Positions 1 through 9,516 of a stretch of DNA of 64,000 nucleotides are shown here, piece by piece. The translations under genes were made by a program, and so were the position numbers. This DNA comes from GCA-003244245 sp049673305 (GTDB taxonomy: Bacteria > Actinomycetota > Actinomycetes > Mycobacteriales > Pseudonocardiaceae). The first letter of the stretch is position 1; the number at the start of each line of letters is the position of its first letter. Where the stretch lies: positions 17,325-81,324 of the forward strand of contig JBATXM010000228.1 of the NCBI GenBank assembly GCA_049673305.1, in the 5' to 3' direction. The notes under the pieces were generated by a model. It made no database searches. It saw only the letters and a list, made by a program, of their open reading frames with translations, and was not told the origin of the DNA.

Positions 1-132
1 GCGTAGAGAGAGAAATTGACACCCTCAGCATCGGGGAGGGCTCCCAGTGGATGCGAGCGTCTCGCCTCAACGCGATAACTGGTGTCGGCTCTTTCCTTCA
101 TAACGGTTCCCATCTCAGCGATCCGGAAAAGA

Positions 133-705
133 TCAGTCCTTCTCGCTCAGCATGTCGATGATCGTGCGAGCGAAGAGATGGCAGAGTGGTCCCGACCGGC
201 CGGTGACGAGGTCACCGTCGACGACAACATCCTGATCGGTGTAGATGGCGCCCATATTGCGCACGTCTCCGAAAAGGTTGTTGTGCGCGACCACCGGGCG
301 GCCCCGGACCAGCTCAGGGGCCGATGCCACCAGCCACAGGCCATGACAGATGATTCCCTTGAGGATGCTCGCGTCAGCAAAGGCGCGCTGCAAGAACTCG
401 GTAGCTGGCGAGAGCTTGGTGACATCTTCTGTGTAGCGCAAACGGTCGGCGACCATGCCCGACGGCACGATCACGGCCCCGAAGCCGTGCAGCTGCTCAT
501 CGCTCATGTGCTCGAAACTCTCCTGGCACTGCAGCGGAGCCTTGTACTCGTGACCGAAAAAGGTCAGCGACGGCTGGCCCCAGAGCCGGCTCAGGAGGTG
601 GAGCTCGGCGCCTTCCTCGGCAAAACGATGCTGGTAATAAGCGATCTCGGGCTCGTAGTAGTCACTTTCAATGAGAACAGCGATCTTCTTTCCGTTCAGC
701 CTCAT
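133..705 (-). CDS. DJ-1/PfpI family protein (short form)
   Basis: A 190-residue member of the DJ-1/PfpI class I glutamine amidotransferase-like superfamily. The N-terminus (KKIAVLIESDYYEPE) has the usual first strand and acidic residue, and the nucleophile elbow ICHGLWL carries the candidate catalytic cysteine. The frame is also open to a GTG at 717, directly after the preceding stop. ATG 705 is preferred because GTGGAG lies about 7 nt upstream. It is the last gene of a three-gene minus-strand operon with a ThDP enzyme and a second DJ-1 protein. Family activities include glyoxalase III, deglycase-like, protease and isonitrile hydratase reactions; the substrate here cannot be told from sequence. 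Confidence 0.85.
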   Translation of the reverse strand: MRLNGKKIAVLIESDYYEPEIAYYQHRFAEEGAELHLLSRLWGQPSLTFFGHEYKAPLQCQESFEHMSDEQLHGFGAVIVPSGMVADRLRYTEDVTKLSPATEFLQRAFADASILKGIICHGLWLVASAPELVRGRPVVAHNNLFGDVRNMGAIYTDQDVVVDGDLVTGRSGPLCHLFARTIIDMLSEKD

Positions 706-717
706 GGGTAACTCCAC

Positions 718-2472
718 TTACTGGCCGCATTTAACGTGGCCGACGTCGCCGGAAACATCGCCGTCGATGACGAGGTCGATCAGGAACGGACCGTCGGTTT
801 CAAGCGCCCGGATGATGGCCGGCCGCACCTGGGACCCGGTTTCCACCCGGACCGCAGGCACCCCCAGTGACTCGGCTATCCGGTCGAACCGGAGCTCGGG
901 GCCACCGAGGTCGAAGGAGGCCGGGAAGTCGTGTTCCGGCAGTCCACGCTCCCGCCAGTACTGTTGGATGTTGACTTTAAGGATCCGGTAGCTCCGGTTG
1001 TTGCACACCACGATCTTGGCGCCAATCCGGTGGTGCGCGGCGGTCCACAGCGCCTGGATCGTGTACATGGCACCCCCGTCGCCGGTGAAGCCGAACACGG
1101 TCCGCTCGGGGTGAGCCAGCTTGAGCCCCAACGCTCCGGGCGCTCCCACCCCCAACGAGCCGCCCCGGGTCTGAAAGTAGGCGCCGGGCCGGGTTGGCAG
1201 CAGATAACGGACCAGATCGGGCGAGGTGGTGATCGCTTCGTCGAAGACGACGACGTCGTCGGGGGCCAGCTCAGCCAGCTCAGCCATGAACCGGGAGGCC
1301 GGCATCGGCATGTCGTCCCAGCGCGCCTGATCGGCCTGGCGCTGGGTCTCCTGTTCCTGGCGCTTGACTACGGAGAGCTGACGTGAGCGCTGCGTGGCCG
1401 CCTGTTTCTGCGCGGAAGACATCTCCCGCTCCAGCGACTCGGCGAGCCGCGCCAGGGTCAGCTTGGGATCGCTGACCAGCCCGAGATCGACCGGGAAGTT
1501 CTTCGCGATCGCGTCGGTGTCGAGATCGATGTGAACGATTCGCGCGTCTGGCGCGAAGGCCCCGTCCAGCGCGGGGAAGACCTCCGGGAAGACGTAGGTG
1601 CCGCAGATCAGGACCGCGTCAGCTTCCACCGTGATAGGCGCGCTGTCCTTGGCGAACATGTGCCCGAGCAGCCCGCGGAAATGTGGATGCGCGGCGCTCA
1701 GGTTCACCTCGGACGAGTCCGCCGCCCAGACCGCCGCGCCCCAGAGCTCAGCGACTCGGGCCAGCTCCGGCTGGCCCTCCGAGAAGGCCACCCCGTCACC
1801 GACGATGACGATCGGGTTCTTCGCCCCGGCCAGGAGACGGGCGGCCTGGGTGACCAGCGCGGGCTCCGGTGCGGTGCGGGTGGCGAGGATCGAGGTCGCC
1901 ACCACCTCTTCGGTGTTCGGGGCGTCCAGCACGTCCATCGGCAGGGCCAGGAAAACCGGGCCGGTGGGCGGGGTGGTGGCGATCTTGATGGCCCGGCGCA
2001 ACACCCGCAACAGCGACGTGGGGTGCGTGACCCGCCCGGCCCACTTGGTGACCGGCTCCGCCATCCCGACCAGGTCGGCCGCCATCTGCGCGTCCATCGC
2101 GTCGTAGCGGACCCCCGCGTCACCGGCGAGCACGACGAGCGGCGCATGCCCCCGCTTGGCCTGGTACATCATCCCGATGCCGTTGCCGAGGCCGACGCCG
2201 CTGTGCAGCTGGACCACGGCGGGCCGGTGGGTCGCGCGAGCGTAGCCGTCCGCGATGCCGAGCGCCACCGTCTCCTGGAGGGCGAACACGTACCGCACAG
2301 TCGGATAGTCGGCGAGGGCGTCGAGGAATCCCTGCTCGACGGTCCCCGGATTGCCAAACAGGTAGTGGATGTCGTCCGCGAGCAGCTGCTCGAAGAGGGC
2401 GAAGCGGCCGGTGCGGCCGCCCGCCGTCGCACTCGCCACCTGCCCGAGATCGACTCCGACCGGGGCGCTCAT
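718..2472 (-). CDS. Thiamine diphosphate-dependent decarboxylase/synthase (benzoylformate decarboxylase/acetolactate synthase superfamily)
   Basis: A 584-residue ThDP enzyme with the three expected domains. The N-terminal PYR domain has the catalytic glutamate in QETVALGIADGYAR (about residues 66-79). A central Rossmann-like domain follows. The C-terminal PP domain carries the ThDP/Mg motif GDGG...NN (GFTGDGGAMYTIQAL to CNN). No FAD-linked acetolactate synthase feature stands out, so a 2-oxoacid decarboxylase, carboligase or oxalyl/benzoylformate-like role is possible. Its start overlaps the upstream DJ-1 gene by 4 nt (ATGA), and the next DJ-1 gene follows at once, so the three are probably co-translated. 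The pairing suggests handling of a reactive keto acid or aldehyde (inference). Confidence 0.85.
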   Translation of the reverse strand: MSAPVGVDLGQVASATAGGRTGRFALFEQLLADDIHYLFGNPGTVEQGFLDALADYPTVRYVFALQETVALGIADGYARATHRPAVVQLHSGVGLGNGIGMMYQAKRGHAPLVVLAGDAGVRYDAMDAQMAADLVGMAEPVTKWAGRVTHPTSLLRVLRRAIKIATTPPTGPVFLALPMDVLDAPNTEEVVATSILATRTAPEPALVTQAARLLAGAKNPIVIVGDGVAFSEGQPELARVAELWGAAVWAADSSEVNLSAAHPHFRGLLGHMFAKDSAPITVEADAVLICGTYVFPEVFPALDGAFAPDARIVHIDLDTDAIAKNFPVDLGLVSDPKLTLARLAESLEREMSSAQKQAATQRSRQLSVVKRQEQETQRQADQARWDDMPMPASRFMAELAELAPDDVVVFDEAITTSPDLVRYLLPTRPGAYFQTRGGSLGVGAPGALGLKLAHPERTVFGFTGDGGAMYTIQALWTAAHHRIGAKIVVCNNRSYRILKVNIQQYWRERGLPEHDFPASFDLGGPELRFDRIAESLGVPAVRVETGSQVRPAIIRALETDGPFLIDLVIDGDVSGDVGHVKCGQ

Positions 2473-3347
2473 GACCGGATGGCCGACTCGGCGTCAGAAC
2501 TGCCGGCCCGGTCGGGACCGCGCCAGCCATAATAACGGAGCCCGTGCTCGAGCACCTCGACCAGCACCCTGCCGGTCGAGTACGAGTCGCCGGTGGACCG
2601 CCCGGTGATAAACGGGTAATCCGCGATCACCGAGATCTCGTGCCCGAAGTTGCCATGGAACTGGCCCTCGGGGCCGACGGCGTCGCGCAGGATGTACTCC
2701 AGCGGATACGGCGGCGGCCCGATGTTGATGTCGGTGCCGACGAAGCCGGTCCCGTCGTGGTAGTCGTACTCGATGATGTGCCCGGTGACGTGGCGGCCCC
2801 AAATGATGCTCTTGCGGTCATCCTGGTTACGCGCAAACGCGAGGCAGGCGACACCGTAGCACTCCGCGGCCACCGGTCGGTTGAGCCCGTAAAACATGAG
2901 GATCAACTCATGGACACGATAGTTGTTGACCATGTCGATGATCGGGCCACTACCCCCTACGATGAGGATCGCGTCGTAGTCACGCTCGACCTCGCTCCGG
3001 ATCTCGTCGAGACGGTTGTTGTAGCTCTCCATCTCACGCAGGTAGTTGGGCGAGCTGTGGTACGGCATCTCAGGCAGCCAGGCCGACAGATTCAGCGGAT
3101 TGTCGAGCCGGCTCGACTCACTGATCTCACGGGTCTTGCGGGCGTTCTCCTCCGAGGTGACGGGGCGGCCGAGCGGCGGGTCGATGAAACTCGGGTCCTC
3201 GCTCGGCGGCAGCGGCTGCGGTCGCCTTCCTTTGCTCGTCGCGAAGACCACCTCATAGCCGTGCTTGTCCAAGGCATCGAGCGGACCCACCAATTCTTCG
3301 CCCCAGTAACCCCATTCCGACAGAATACAGAGAATCTTGCGTGACAT
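2469..3347 (-). CDS. DJ-1/PfpI family protein (long form)
   Basis: About 292 residues from ATG 3347 (MSRKILCILSEWGYWGEE). The frame is open to 3401, but the family-like first strand starts at 3347. AECYGVACLAF is the nucleophile elbow with its cysteine, and IVGGSGPIIDM lies before it. The length and the inserted segment between strands resemble the Hsp31/large DJ-1 branch rather than short PfpI proteins. It is the first gene of the operon with the ThDP enzyme (4-nt overlap) and the short DJ-1 protein. Two different DJ-1 proteins flanking one ThDP enzyme is an uncommon arrangement. No signal peptide is seen. Confidence 0.82.
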   Translation of the reverse strand: MSRKILCILSEWGYWGEELVGPLDALDKHGYEVVFATSKGRRPQPLPPSEDPSFIDPPLGRPVTSEENARKTREISESSRLDNPLNLSAWLPEMPYHSSPNYLREMESYNNRLDEIRSEVERDYDAILIVGGSGPIIDMVNNYRVHELILMFYGLNRPVAAECYGVACLAFARNQDDRKSIIWGRHVTGHIIEYDYHDGTGFVGTDINIGPPPYPLEYILRDAVGPEGQFHGNFGHEISVIADYPFITGRSTGDSYSTGRVLVEVLEHGLRYYGWRGPDRAGSSDAESAIRS

Positions 3348-4028
3348 GAATATCTGTCCTAACCTAGCCACGGATTCCGGTAGGACAGCCGCAGACATCA
3401 TCGCAGGAGAAAGTCAGTGGCTGTCAGGCGATACATCTGCACACTAGACGCCGAGATGGACCCCGAACACCGGGAATTCCCCTAGTCTTTAAGCTGCGGG
3501 GAGGACGATGGCCACTGCTGTCGTCGGCTCAGCCCCGGGCAGAGTCTCGTGGTCAGGGCCGGTAAGTCATCGCGCCGCAGCAGGAGCCGCAGCGCTGCGC
3601 CGTACCCGTTGGTGCACGGGATCGGCACCCAGCCGGCACCCAGCCCGACCAGCCGGTCGCGACCACGGCCAAACCCTCTGGTCGCGGCAAGATCGGGGCG
3701 CAGCTGCCGGAAGATTGTCAACTTCGGCCTAAAACCTAGGGCAACCTCTGATGTTGGGCGCCGTAACGAAATCTACGATTCAGATACTTCTTCTGGTACT
3801 ACAGCCCGTCCGCCTGCGGACGGGCTGTAAGGCTGGATCTATGCTCGCCCGAGTAGCCTGATCGAAATTGTGGAGATTCTCCGAATGGCATCTATACGTA
3901 GGACGATGACCATCTCAGGGAAAGAGCTACCTCAGGAAAAAATGCTGACGTTGTCCACCAACGAGTCCATGCCAGAACGTCCGCTTGTCGGCAAGACCGG
4001 TAGCGACCAAGATGAGAGGTTCCGGCAG
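3348..4028. other. Intergenic region between divergent transcripts
   Basis: This stretch separates the DJ-1/ThDP operon (minus) from the ROK kinase gene (plus). Short frames cross it on both strands, but none resembles a known protein. It holds a perfect 12-bp-stem hairpin at 3801-3828 and relatively AT-rich DNA from about 3740 to 4000. The promoters of both transcripts should lie here; I cannot place them with confidence. Confidence 0.5.
3801..3828. terminator. Perfect 12-bp inverted repeat (terminator-like hairpin)
   Basis: ACAGCCCGTCCG, then loop CCTG, then CGGACGGGCTGT: an uninterrupted GC-rich stem. There is no U-tract, which is common for actinobacterial terminators. No gene on the plus strand ends just upstream, so it could instead be a relic or a regulatory hairpin in the leader of the ROK gene. 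Confidence 0.5.
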
Positions 4029-4931
4029 GTGAAGCTGGCGCGGTGGGGTGCGGTTGAGGTGGGTGGGACGAAGGTCCTCTGCCTGGTCGGCTCCGATCCT
4101 GATCACATCGTGGCCCAGACCCGGATCACGACCGGGAAACCAGCCGAGACGCTGGCTCAGGTGTTCGCTTTCTTCCAGCGGGAGGAGTCTTGCGGTGATT
4201 CGCTGGCCGCGATCGGCATCGCGTCGTTCGGTCCGCTGGAGCTGCGCCGATCCCATTCGCGGTATGGGTTCATCACGACCAGCCCGAAACCAGGTTGGTC
4301 GTACGTCGACATGGTCGGGCCAGCCCAGCGCGCGCTGGGTGTGCCAGTGGGGTTTGACACCGACGTCAACGCCGCCGCACTGGGTGAGGGCCGGTGGGGG
4401 GCCGCCCGTGGCCTGGACACGTTCGGGTACCTCACCGTCGGCACTGGCATCGGCGCGGGAGCCGTGGTCGAGGGCCGGATCATCCATGGGCTGGGCCACC
4501 CCGAGATGGGCCATCTCAGCGTGCCGCGCCAGCCTGGCGATCACTTTACCGGGCACTGCCCGTTTCACGGCGACTGCTGGGAGGGGATGGCAAGCGGCGC
4601 GGCACTCGCCGCCCGGTGGGGCCGCCCAGCCGAGCAGCTCGACGGTGACCAGCTCCGGGCAGCCGTCCAGCTCGAAGCTGGCTATCTCGCCGCCGGGCTC
4701 CGCAACATCGTCTACGCGCTCGCGCCGCAGCGCATCGTGATCGGCGGCAGCGTGACCCGCCTGCCGGGGTTGTTCCCGCTGGTGCGTGCCGCTCTCCGCG
4801 AGACACTGGCCGGGTATCCCGGTCTCGGAGAACACGCAGCCAGCGACTTCGTCGTCCCGCCCGCGCTCGGCCCGTTGGCCGGCCCGGCTGGGGCGCTCAT
4901 CCTCGCGCAGGTGGCAGATCATGTCAGGTGA
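4029..4931 (+). CDS. ROK family sugar kinase (fructokinase-like)
   Basis: The ROK fold starts WGAVEVGGTK (phosphate-binding DxGGT-type loop, with E in place of D). It contains the zinc site HPEMGH...CPFHGDCWEG (H-x-C-x2-H-x2-C), the ROK signature seen in ScrK/GmuE-type fructokinases, and a second glycine loop TVGTGIGAGAVV. The likely reaction is ATP-dependent phosphorylation of fructose or a related hexose. The frame is open to 3870 (ATGs at 3885, 3906, 3942, 3969), but the family normally starts about 8 residues before GGTK. GTG 4029 has GAGAGG about 9 nt upstream, so it is preferred. The 3' end overlaps convergent rsmB by 13 bp. No transporter or glycosidase is adjacent. Confidence 0.85.
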   Translation: MKLARWGAVEVGGTKVLCLVGSDPDHIVAQTRITTGKPAETLAQVFAFFQREESCGDSLAAIGIASFGPLELRRSHSRYGFITTSPKPGWSYVDMVGPAQRALGVPVGFDTDVNAAALGEGRWGAARGLDTFGYLTVGTGIGAGAVVEGRIIHGLGHPEMGHLSVPRQPGDHFTGHCPFHGDCWEGMASGAALAARWGRPAEQLDGDQLRAAVQLEAGYLAAGLRNIVYALAPQRIVIGGSVTRLPGLFPLVRAALRETLAGYPGLGEHAASDFVVPPALGPLAGPAGALILAQVADHVR

Positions 4932-6358
4932 GCGCGGCGCAGGAGGGCGCAGAACATAGCGTCGGTGCCGTGCCGGTGTGGCCACAGCTGCACGGATGGC
5001 CCTTCGCCCAGCGTGGGCACGCTGGGAAACTGGAGCCTGGCGTCGAGTTGTTCGGCACCCGTGCGCCGGATGACGTCCGCGACCACACCCACGGTCTCGT
5101 CCAGGTGCGGCGAGCACGTCACGTAGGCCACCACACCTCCCGGACGGAGCAGCCGCAGCGCCGCGAGCAGCAGCTCCCGCTGCAGCCGAACCAGCCCGGC
5201 GAGATCCTCGGGCCGCCGCCGCCAGCGCGCCTCCGGGCGGCGGCGCAGCGCCCCGAGCCCGGTGCACGGCGCGTCCAGCAGCACCCGGTCGTAGGCCCGT
5301 TCCGGCAACCCACTGTCCCGGCCATCGACGACGTGCACCGTCACCGGCAACCCCGCGCACGCCTGGCTGACCAGCCGGGCCCGGTGCTCGGCCTTCTCCA
5401 CGGCCACCAAGCTGGCCTCCCGACCGGGGCCCAGCGTAGTTCCTAGAGCACCGAGTAGCGCCGCCTTGCCGCCCGGACCGGCGCACAGGTCCAGCCAGCG
5501 GGTATCGGCGTCCTCCAGCGGCACGCTGGCCAGCGCGAGGGTGACGAGCTGGCTGCCCTCGTCCTGTACCTGGGCCAGGTGATCGCGCACCGGGGCCAGC
5601 TCACCTGGGTCACCACCATCGGTCAGGTAGACCCCGTAAGGCGAGTATTGGGCAACCCCGCCGCCGGTCAACCCAGCCAGCTCAGCGGCGCTGATCTGCC
5701 CGGGACGCGCGGCGAGGTGCACCAGCGGCCGGGCGTCGTCGGCAGCCAGCGCCTGCGCCAGCTCGTCCAGGTCACCCCCCAGGGCGTCAGCGAAGGCCTG
5801 CGCGATCCACCTCGGGTGCGAGTGCGCCATCGCGAGGTGCCCCACCGGGTCGTCCTCAACGGCTGGCGCGACCGTCTGTACCCAGCCGCTCTCGTCCTGC
5901 TCGCCGACCCGGCGCAACACGGCGTTGACGAAACCGGCGGCGGCACTGCCGCGGCTGGCCCGTACCAGGTCCACGGTGGTGCCGACGGCGGCATGTGGCG
6001 GCACCCGGGTCCGCAGCAACTGGTAGCTGCCCAGCCGCAGGGCGTCCAGCAGCGCACCATCCACCTCGGAGAGCGGACGTTCCGCACAGGCCTGCAGCAC
6101 CGCATCCAGCAGACCCTGCGCGCGGCACGTTCCATAGCACAACTCAGTGGCCAGCGCGGCGTCCCGACCGTTGATCCCGCGCTGGCGCAGCAGGCTGGGC
6201 AGCACCAGGTTGGCGTACGCATCACGCTCGCGCACGGCGGCCAGGGCGTCCAACGCGGCCAACCGGGGCGGATCATCCGCTGGCGGCCGGCGTGGCCCGG
6301 AACGTCGGCGAGGGGGCCCGGAGCGAGACGGCCGGGACGGCTTCTGGGGCACGATCAC
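4919..6358 (-). CDS. rsmB: 16S rRNA (cytosine(967)-C(5))-methyltransferase RsmB
   Basis: It has an N-terminal NusB-like RNA-binding domain (RLAALDALAAVRERDAYANL) and a C-terminal SAM-dependent Fmu/Sun methyltransferase domain. The SAM loop is DLCAGPGGKAALL. The two catalytic-cysteine motifs are LLDAPCTGLGALRRRPE and VAYVTCSPHLDE, as expected for RNA m5C methyltransferases. The frame extends to 6469; GTG 6358 gives about 480 residues and starts 22 bp after the fmt stop. GTG 6352 is an alternative. It follows fmt and priA, a standard order. The ribulose-phosphate epimerase gene often found next is missing; a convergent ROK kinase is there instead. Confidence 0.93.
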   Translation of the reverse strand: MIVPQKPSRPSRSGPPRRRSGPRRPPADDPPRLAALDALAAVRERDAYANLVLPSLLRQRGINGRDAALATELCYGTCRAQGLLDAVLQACAERPLSEVDGALLDALRLGSYQLLRTRVPPHAAVGTTVDLVRASRGSAAAGFVNAVLRRVGEQDESGWVQTVAPAVEDDPVGHLAMAHSHPRWIAQAFADALGGDLDELAQALAADDARPLVHLAARPGQISAAELAGLTGGGVAQYSPYGVYLTDGGDPGELAPVRDHLAQVQDEGSQLVTLALASVPLEDADTRWLDLCAGPGGKAALLGALGTTLGPGREASLVAVEKAEHRARLVSQACAGLPVTVHVVDGRDSGLPERAYDRVLLDAPCTGLGALRRRPEARWRRRPEDLAGLVRLQRELLLAALRLLRPGGVVAYVTCSPHLDETVGVVADVIRRTGAEQLDARLQFPSVPTLGEGPSVQLWPHRHGTDAMFCALLRRAHLT

Positions 6359-6380
6359 AGCATGAACCCGGCGCTGGCGC

Positions 6381-7316
6381 TCACTCGAACCGCTCCCCCG
6401 GCTCCGGCCGGGCACCACGGGCCCAGTCCGGCGCGGGCATCGCCCGCTTGCCAGGCGCGGTGACCTCACCCAGGCGCACCGCCCCCGTGGCCGTACCCAC
6501 CAGCACCTCCCGTTTGGTCACCCGCAGCTCACCAGGCCTGAGCGCGGCCATGTGCGGGACATCGGCAAGGCGCACCGGCCCGAGACCCACCCGTTGGTCC
6601 CGAAACCGGGTCCAGGCACCGGGGGCGGGAGTGACCGCGCGCACCTGGCGGTGCACCGCGAAAGCCGGGACGCTGAAGTCCACGTGAGCGTCCCGGGCGG
6701 TGAGCTTCGGCGCGTACGAGACGCCATCGGCGCTCTGCGGCACCGGGCGCACCGTCCCGTCGGCGATCCCGTCCACGGTGGCCACCAGCAGGCCGGCTCC
6801 AGCGTCAGCCAACCGGGCCAGCAGCTCCCCTGCGGTGTCCTGCGCTCGGATCACCTCGGTGACCGTGCCATACACCGGACCGGTGTCCAGCCCCTCCTCC
6901 AACGCGAAGGTGGATGCGCCAGTGATCTCGTCCCCGTGCCGGATCGCGGCCTGCACCGGAGCCGCTCCACGCCAGGCGGGCAACAGCGAGAAGTGCACGT
7001 TCACCCAACCGTGTCGAGGAATGTCCAGCACTGCTCGCGGCACCAGAGCGCCGTAGCCGACGATCGGGCAGCAATCCGGGGCCAGCACAGCCAGCCGGGC
7101 CACAAAGTCCGGTTCCGTTGGGCGGCGCGGGGTGAGCACCTCCAGTCCCGCCTGGCTGGCTAGCGTGCCCACCGGGGAGCGGGTCGGCCGCCGCCCACGT
7201 CCGGCTGGCGCGTCCGGCCGGGTCACCACCGCAACGACCTCGTGCCGGTCGGAATCCAGCAGTGCCTGCAGTGAGGGCACCGCGACGTCAGGCGTGCCAG
7301 CAAAGACGAGCCGCAC
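6381..7316 (-). CDS. fmt: Methionyl-tRNA formyltransferase
   Basis: A 311-residue enzyme that formylates initiator Met-tRNA using 10-formyl-THF. The N-terminal formyltransferase domain begins MRLVFAGTPDVAVPSLQALL. The catalytic region contains NVHFSLLPAWRGAAPVQ; the asparagine, histidine and SLLP loop are the family hallmarks. A C-terminal OB-like tRNA-binding domain follows (from about residue 205). Length is typical (305-315). It lies between priA and rsmB on the same strand. Confidence 0.96.
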   Translation of the reverse strand: MRLVFAGTPDVAVPSLQALLDSDRHEVVAVVTRPDAPAGRGRRPTRSPVGTLASQAGLEVLTPRRPTEPDFVARLAVLAPDCCPIVGYGALVPRAVLDIPRHGWVNVHFSLLPAWRGAAPVQAAIRHGDEITGASTFALEEGLDTGPVYGTVTEVIRAQDTAGELLARLADAGAGLLVATVDGIADGTVRPVPQSADGVSYAPKLTARDAHVDFSVPAFAVHRQVRAVTPAPGAWTRFRDQRVGLGPVRLADVPHMAALRPGELRVTKREVLVGTATGAVRLGEVTAPGKRAMPAPDWARGARPEPGERFE

Positions 7317-7388
7317 CGTTCAGCGCGCCTTACCGGACAGCGGGTGGCGGCTGGGCTGGGCGGGTTGGGCAGGCACCCACGAAGTATG

Positions 7389-7427
7389 CCTGGTGCGCCC
7401 GTCAGCATTCCTGGTGCGCCCGTCAGC
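7389..7427. repeat. 21-bp tandem duplication between fmt and priA
   Basis: CCTGGTGCGCCCGTCAGC occurs at 7389-7406 and again at 7410-7427, offset by 21 bp. The second copy runs into the 3' end of priA. It is one of several short tandem duplications in this window. Confidence 0.8.
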
Positions 7428-9432
7428 CCAACTCCTGCGGGTCGAGCTGGACCCGCAGCGGGTCGGGCAGCTTGCGGGCGCTACGCCCGGCCTGCAGCAC
7501 GGCCAGCGCGCTGGCCAAAGCCAGCCCATGGGGGCGGGGGACCCGGATCAGCAACCGTTCCCGCTCACCCTCAGCCCCACCCGGGGCGGGCACCGGACCC
7601 AGCAGCGCAGCCCCCGGCGGCAGCTCAAGCACCTCACCGAGATCCGCCAGAGTGGCTGGCGCACCGTCCAGCGCGGCCATCCGCGCCGTGGGGGGGAAGC
7701 CGAGCTCGGCGCGCGCAGCCAGCTCGGCCCTGGCGTGGCCGGCCGGGTCCCATCGGAGCAGGGCCTGCACCGCTGCCAGCGAGGACTCCGCGACGACCAC
7801 CACTCGGCCACCGTCGGCGGCCGGTTCCACCATCGCCGCCGCAGCCATCCACCGCCGCAATGCCTCTTCCGCCGCGCGCAGGTCAGGACGGGCCAGCAAC
7901 GCGGAGGCATCCAGCAACAACGCCGCCCCGTACCGGGCCAGCGGTTCCGCCCCAGGGGTGGCGACCACCAGCGACCGTCCCGGCGGGATGTCCGCCAGCA
8001 CTGCCCCCAGACCCGAGCTGTCCTCACCGGAGCTGTCCCCACCGGATCTTAACAATGGCACCCCGGGGAAAGCCCGGCCAAGCTCCTCCGCAGTGCGGCG
8101 AGCCCCGATCACCGTCGCGCGCAGCCGGCTGCCACCGCAGGCCGGGCACCGATAATCGGCCTCGACGGTGGCGCACCACCGGCAGGTAGCCAGACTGGCG
8201 CTGCGCAGCGCCAGCGGGCCCGCGCAGCGCCGGCAGCGGGCGGCGGCCCGGCACTGCCCGCAGGCCAGCGCGGGAACATAGCCGCGGCGGGGGACCTGCA
8301 CCAGCACCGGCCGGTCCCGGCTCAGCGCCGCGCGAGCCGCCTCGAACGCCACTGCGGGCAGCCGCGCCGAACGGGCCACCGGATCCCGGGCCAGCTGGGT
8401 GTCGTCCTCCCCGATCGCGGTGACCCTCGGCGCCGTGGCCCGCACCACGTCCCGGGCCGCGACGATCTCGTGCGCCCATCCGGTGTCCAGTGACAGCTGC
8501 GTCTCCGCGGTGCGGGCGTAGCCGGCCATCAGCAACGCCCCGCCCTCGAGCACGGCACGCTGGCCGAGCACCAGCCGGCTGTGCGGGTAGGGGGCTCTCG
8601 GCTCGGCGTGCAGGTCGTCACCGTCGTCCCAGAGCACCATCAGGCCCAGATCAGCGACCGGGGCAAAGGCACAGGCCCGGGTGCCGACGACGATGCGCAC
8701 CGCGCCTCGCCGCACCGCTAGCCACCGGCGGTACCGCTGCGCGGGCCCGGATTCGGCGGCCAGGGTGACCACCGCGTCCGGCCCGGCCAGGGTAGCCACC
8801 GCAGCGTGCACCCGCGCGGTGTCCCGGTGGTCAGGGAGCACCAGCAGCGCGCCCCGACCAGCGGCAGTGGCGGTGACGGCGGCCTCCGCAAGCCGGGCGG
8901 GCCAGTCCTCCCCCGGCAACGCCTGCCAGCAGGCGTGCGCCGTCCGCCCCTGGTGCAGCGCGTCCAGGAAAGCCGCCCCTCGGGGATAGCGTGCCCAGCC
9001 TCCAGCGGCGGGCCGTAGCGGGCGGGCCGGCGCCGGACCGGACGGTTGCGCCTCGGTGCGGGCATGCCGGGGTGGCACCGCCAACCGCAACACGTCACTC
9101 ATCGTGCCCGCGCACCGGTCGGCTACCGCCCGGGCCAGGGCGGCGACCTGGGGACTGAGCACCGGTTCGGCGGAGACCACCCGCTCGAGCCAGGCCAGCT
9201 GACCCGGGTGATCGGATTGCTCGGCGCGGTCCAGCAGCCATCCGTCCACCAGCCGCCCGGCGAACCGCACCCGCACCCGCACCCCGGGTACCGCCGTCAC
9301 GTCGAGCTCGGTGGGCACCAGGTAGTCGAATGGGCGGTCGAGGTGCGCTAGCGGGGTGGCGACACACACTCGCGCAACCGGCGCCACGGCAGCTGGGCTG
9401 CGCTGCCCTCGGCGGGACCGGCCAACACTCAC
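7423..9432 (-). CDS. priA: Primosomal protein N' (PriA), actinobacterial type
   Basis: A 669-residue replication-restart protein. The N-terminal DNA-binding domain starts VARVCVATPLAHLDRPFDYLVP. The middle has the helicase-like region, and there is a cysteine-rich zinc-binding insert (CGQCRAAARCRRC ... CRWC ... CPACG). No canonical Walker A motif is visible, in line with actinobacterial PriA proteins, which are often thought to lack helicase activity. The start is GTG 9432. A 15-bp tandem duplication (8015-8029 and 8030-8044) gives a duplicated SSGED-like segment just after the zinc region. It precedes fmt on the same strand. Confidence 0.92.
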   Translation of the reverse strand: MSVGRSRRGQRSPAAVAPVARVCVATPLAHLDRPFDYLVPTELDVTAVPGVRVRVRFAGRLVDGWLLDRAEQSDHPGQLAWLERVVSAEPVLSPQVAALARAVADRCAGTMSDVLRLAVPPRHARTEAQPSGPAPARPLRPAAGGWARYPRGAAFLDALHQGRTAHACWQALPGEDWPARLAEAAVTATAAGRGALLVLPDHRDTARVHAAVATLAGPDAVVTLAAESGPAQRYRRWLAVRRGAVRIVVGTRACAFAPVADLGLMVLWDDGDDLHAEPRAPYPHSRLVLGQRAVLEGGALLMAGYARTAETQLSLDTGWAHEIVAARDVVRATAPRVTAIGEDDTQLARDPVARSARLPAVAFEAARAALSRDRPVLVQVPRRGYVPALACGQCRAAARCRRCAGPLALRSASLATCRWCATVEADYRCPACGGSRLRATVIGARRTAEELGRAFPGVPLLRSGGDSSGEDSSGLGAVLADIPPGRSLVVATPGAEPLARYGAALLLDASALLARPDLRAAEEALRRWMAAAAMVEPAADGGRVVVVAESSLAAVQALLRWDPAGHARAELAARAELGFPPTARMAALDGAPATLADLGEVLELPPGAALLGPVPAPGGAEGERERLLIRVPRPHGLALASALAVLQAGRSARKLPDPLRVQLDPQELG

Positions 9433-9516
9433 GTGGCGGGTCTACCAGAACGCCCTGTCAACTTCACAAGGCCCAAGCGCTGGGGAGCTACCCGCCCAGG
9501 GGCACACTGGCACGTC

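Noticed and set aside
133..3347. DJ-1 genes as isonitrile hydratases serving the biosynthetic operon
   Set aside because: They lie 25 kb away in their own operon, and nothing links them to the NRPS product.
3927..5486. 519-codon minus-strand frame opposite the ROK kinase
   Set aside because: Arginine/alanine-rich shadow of the ROK gene and rsmB; no family-like sequence.
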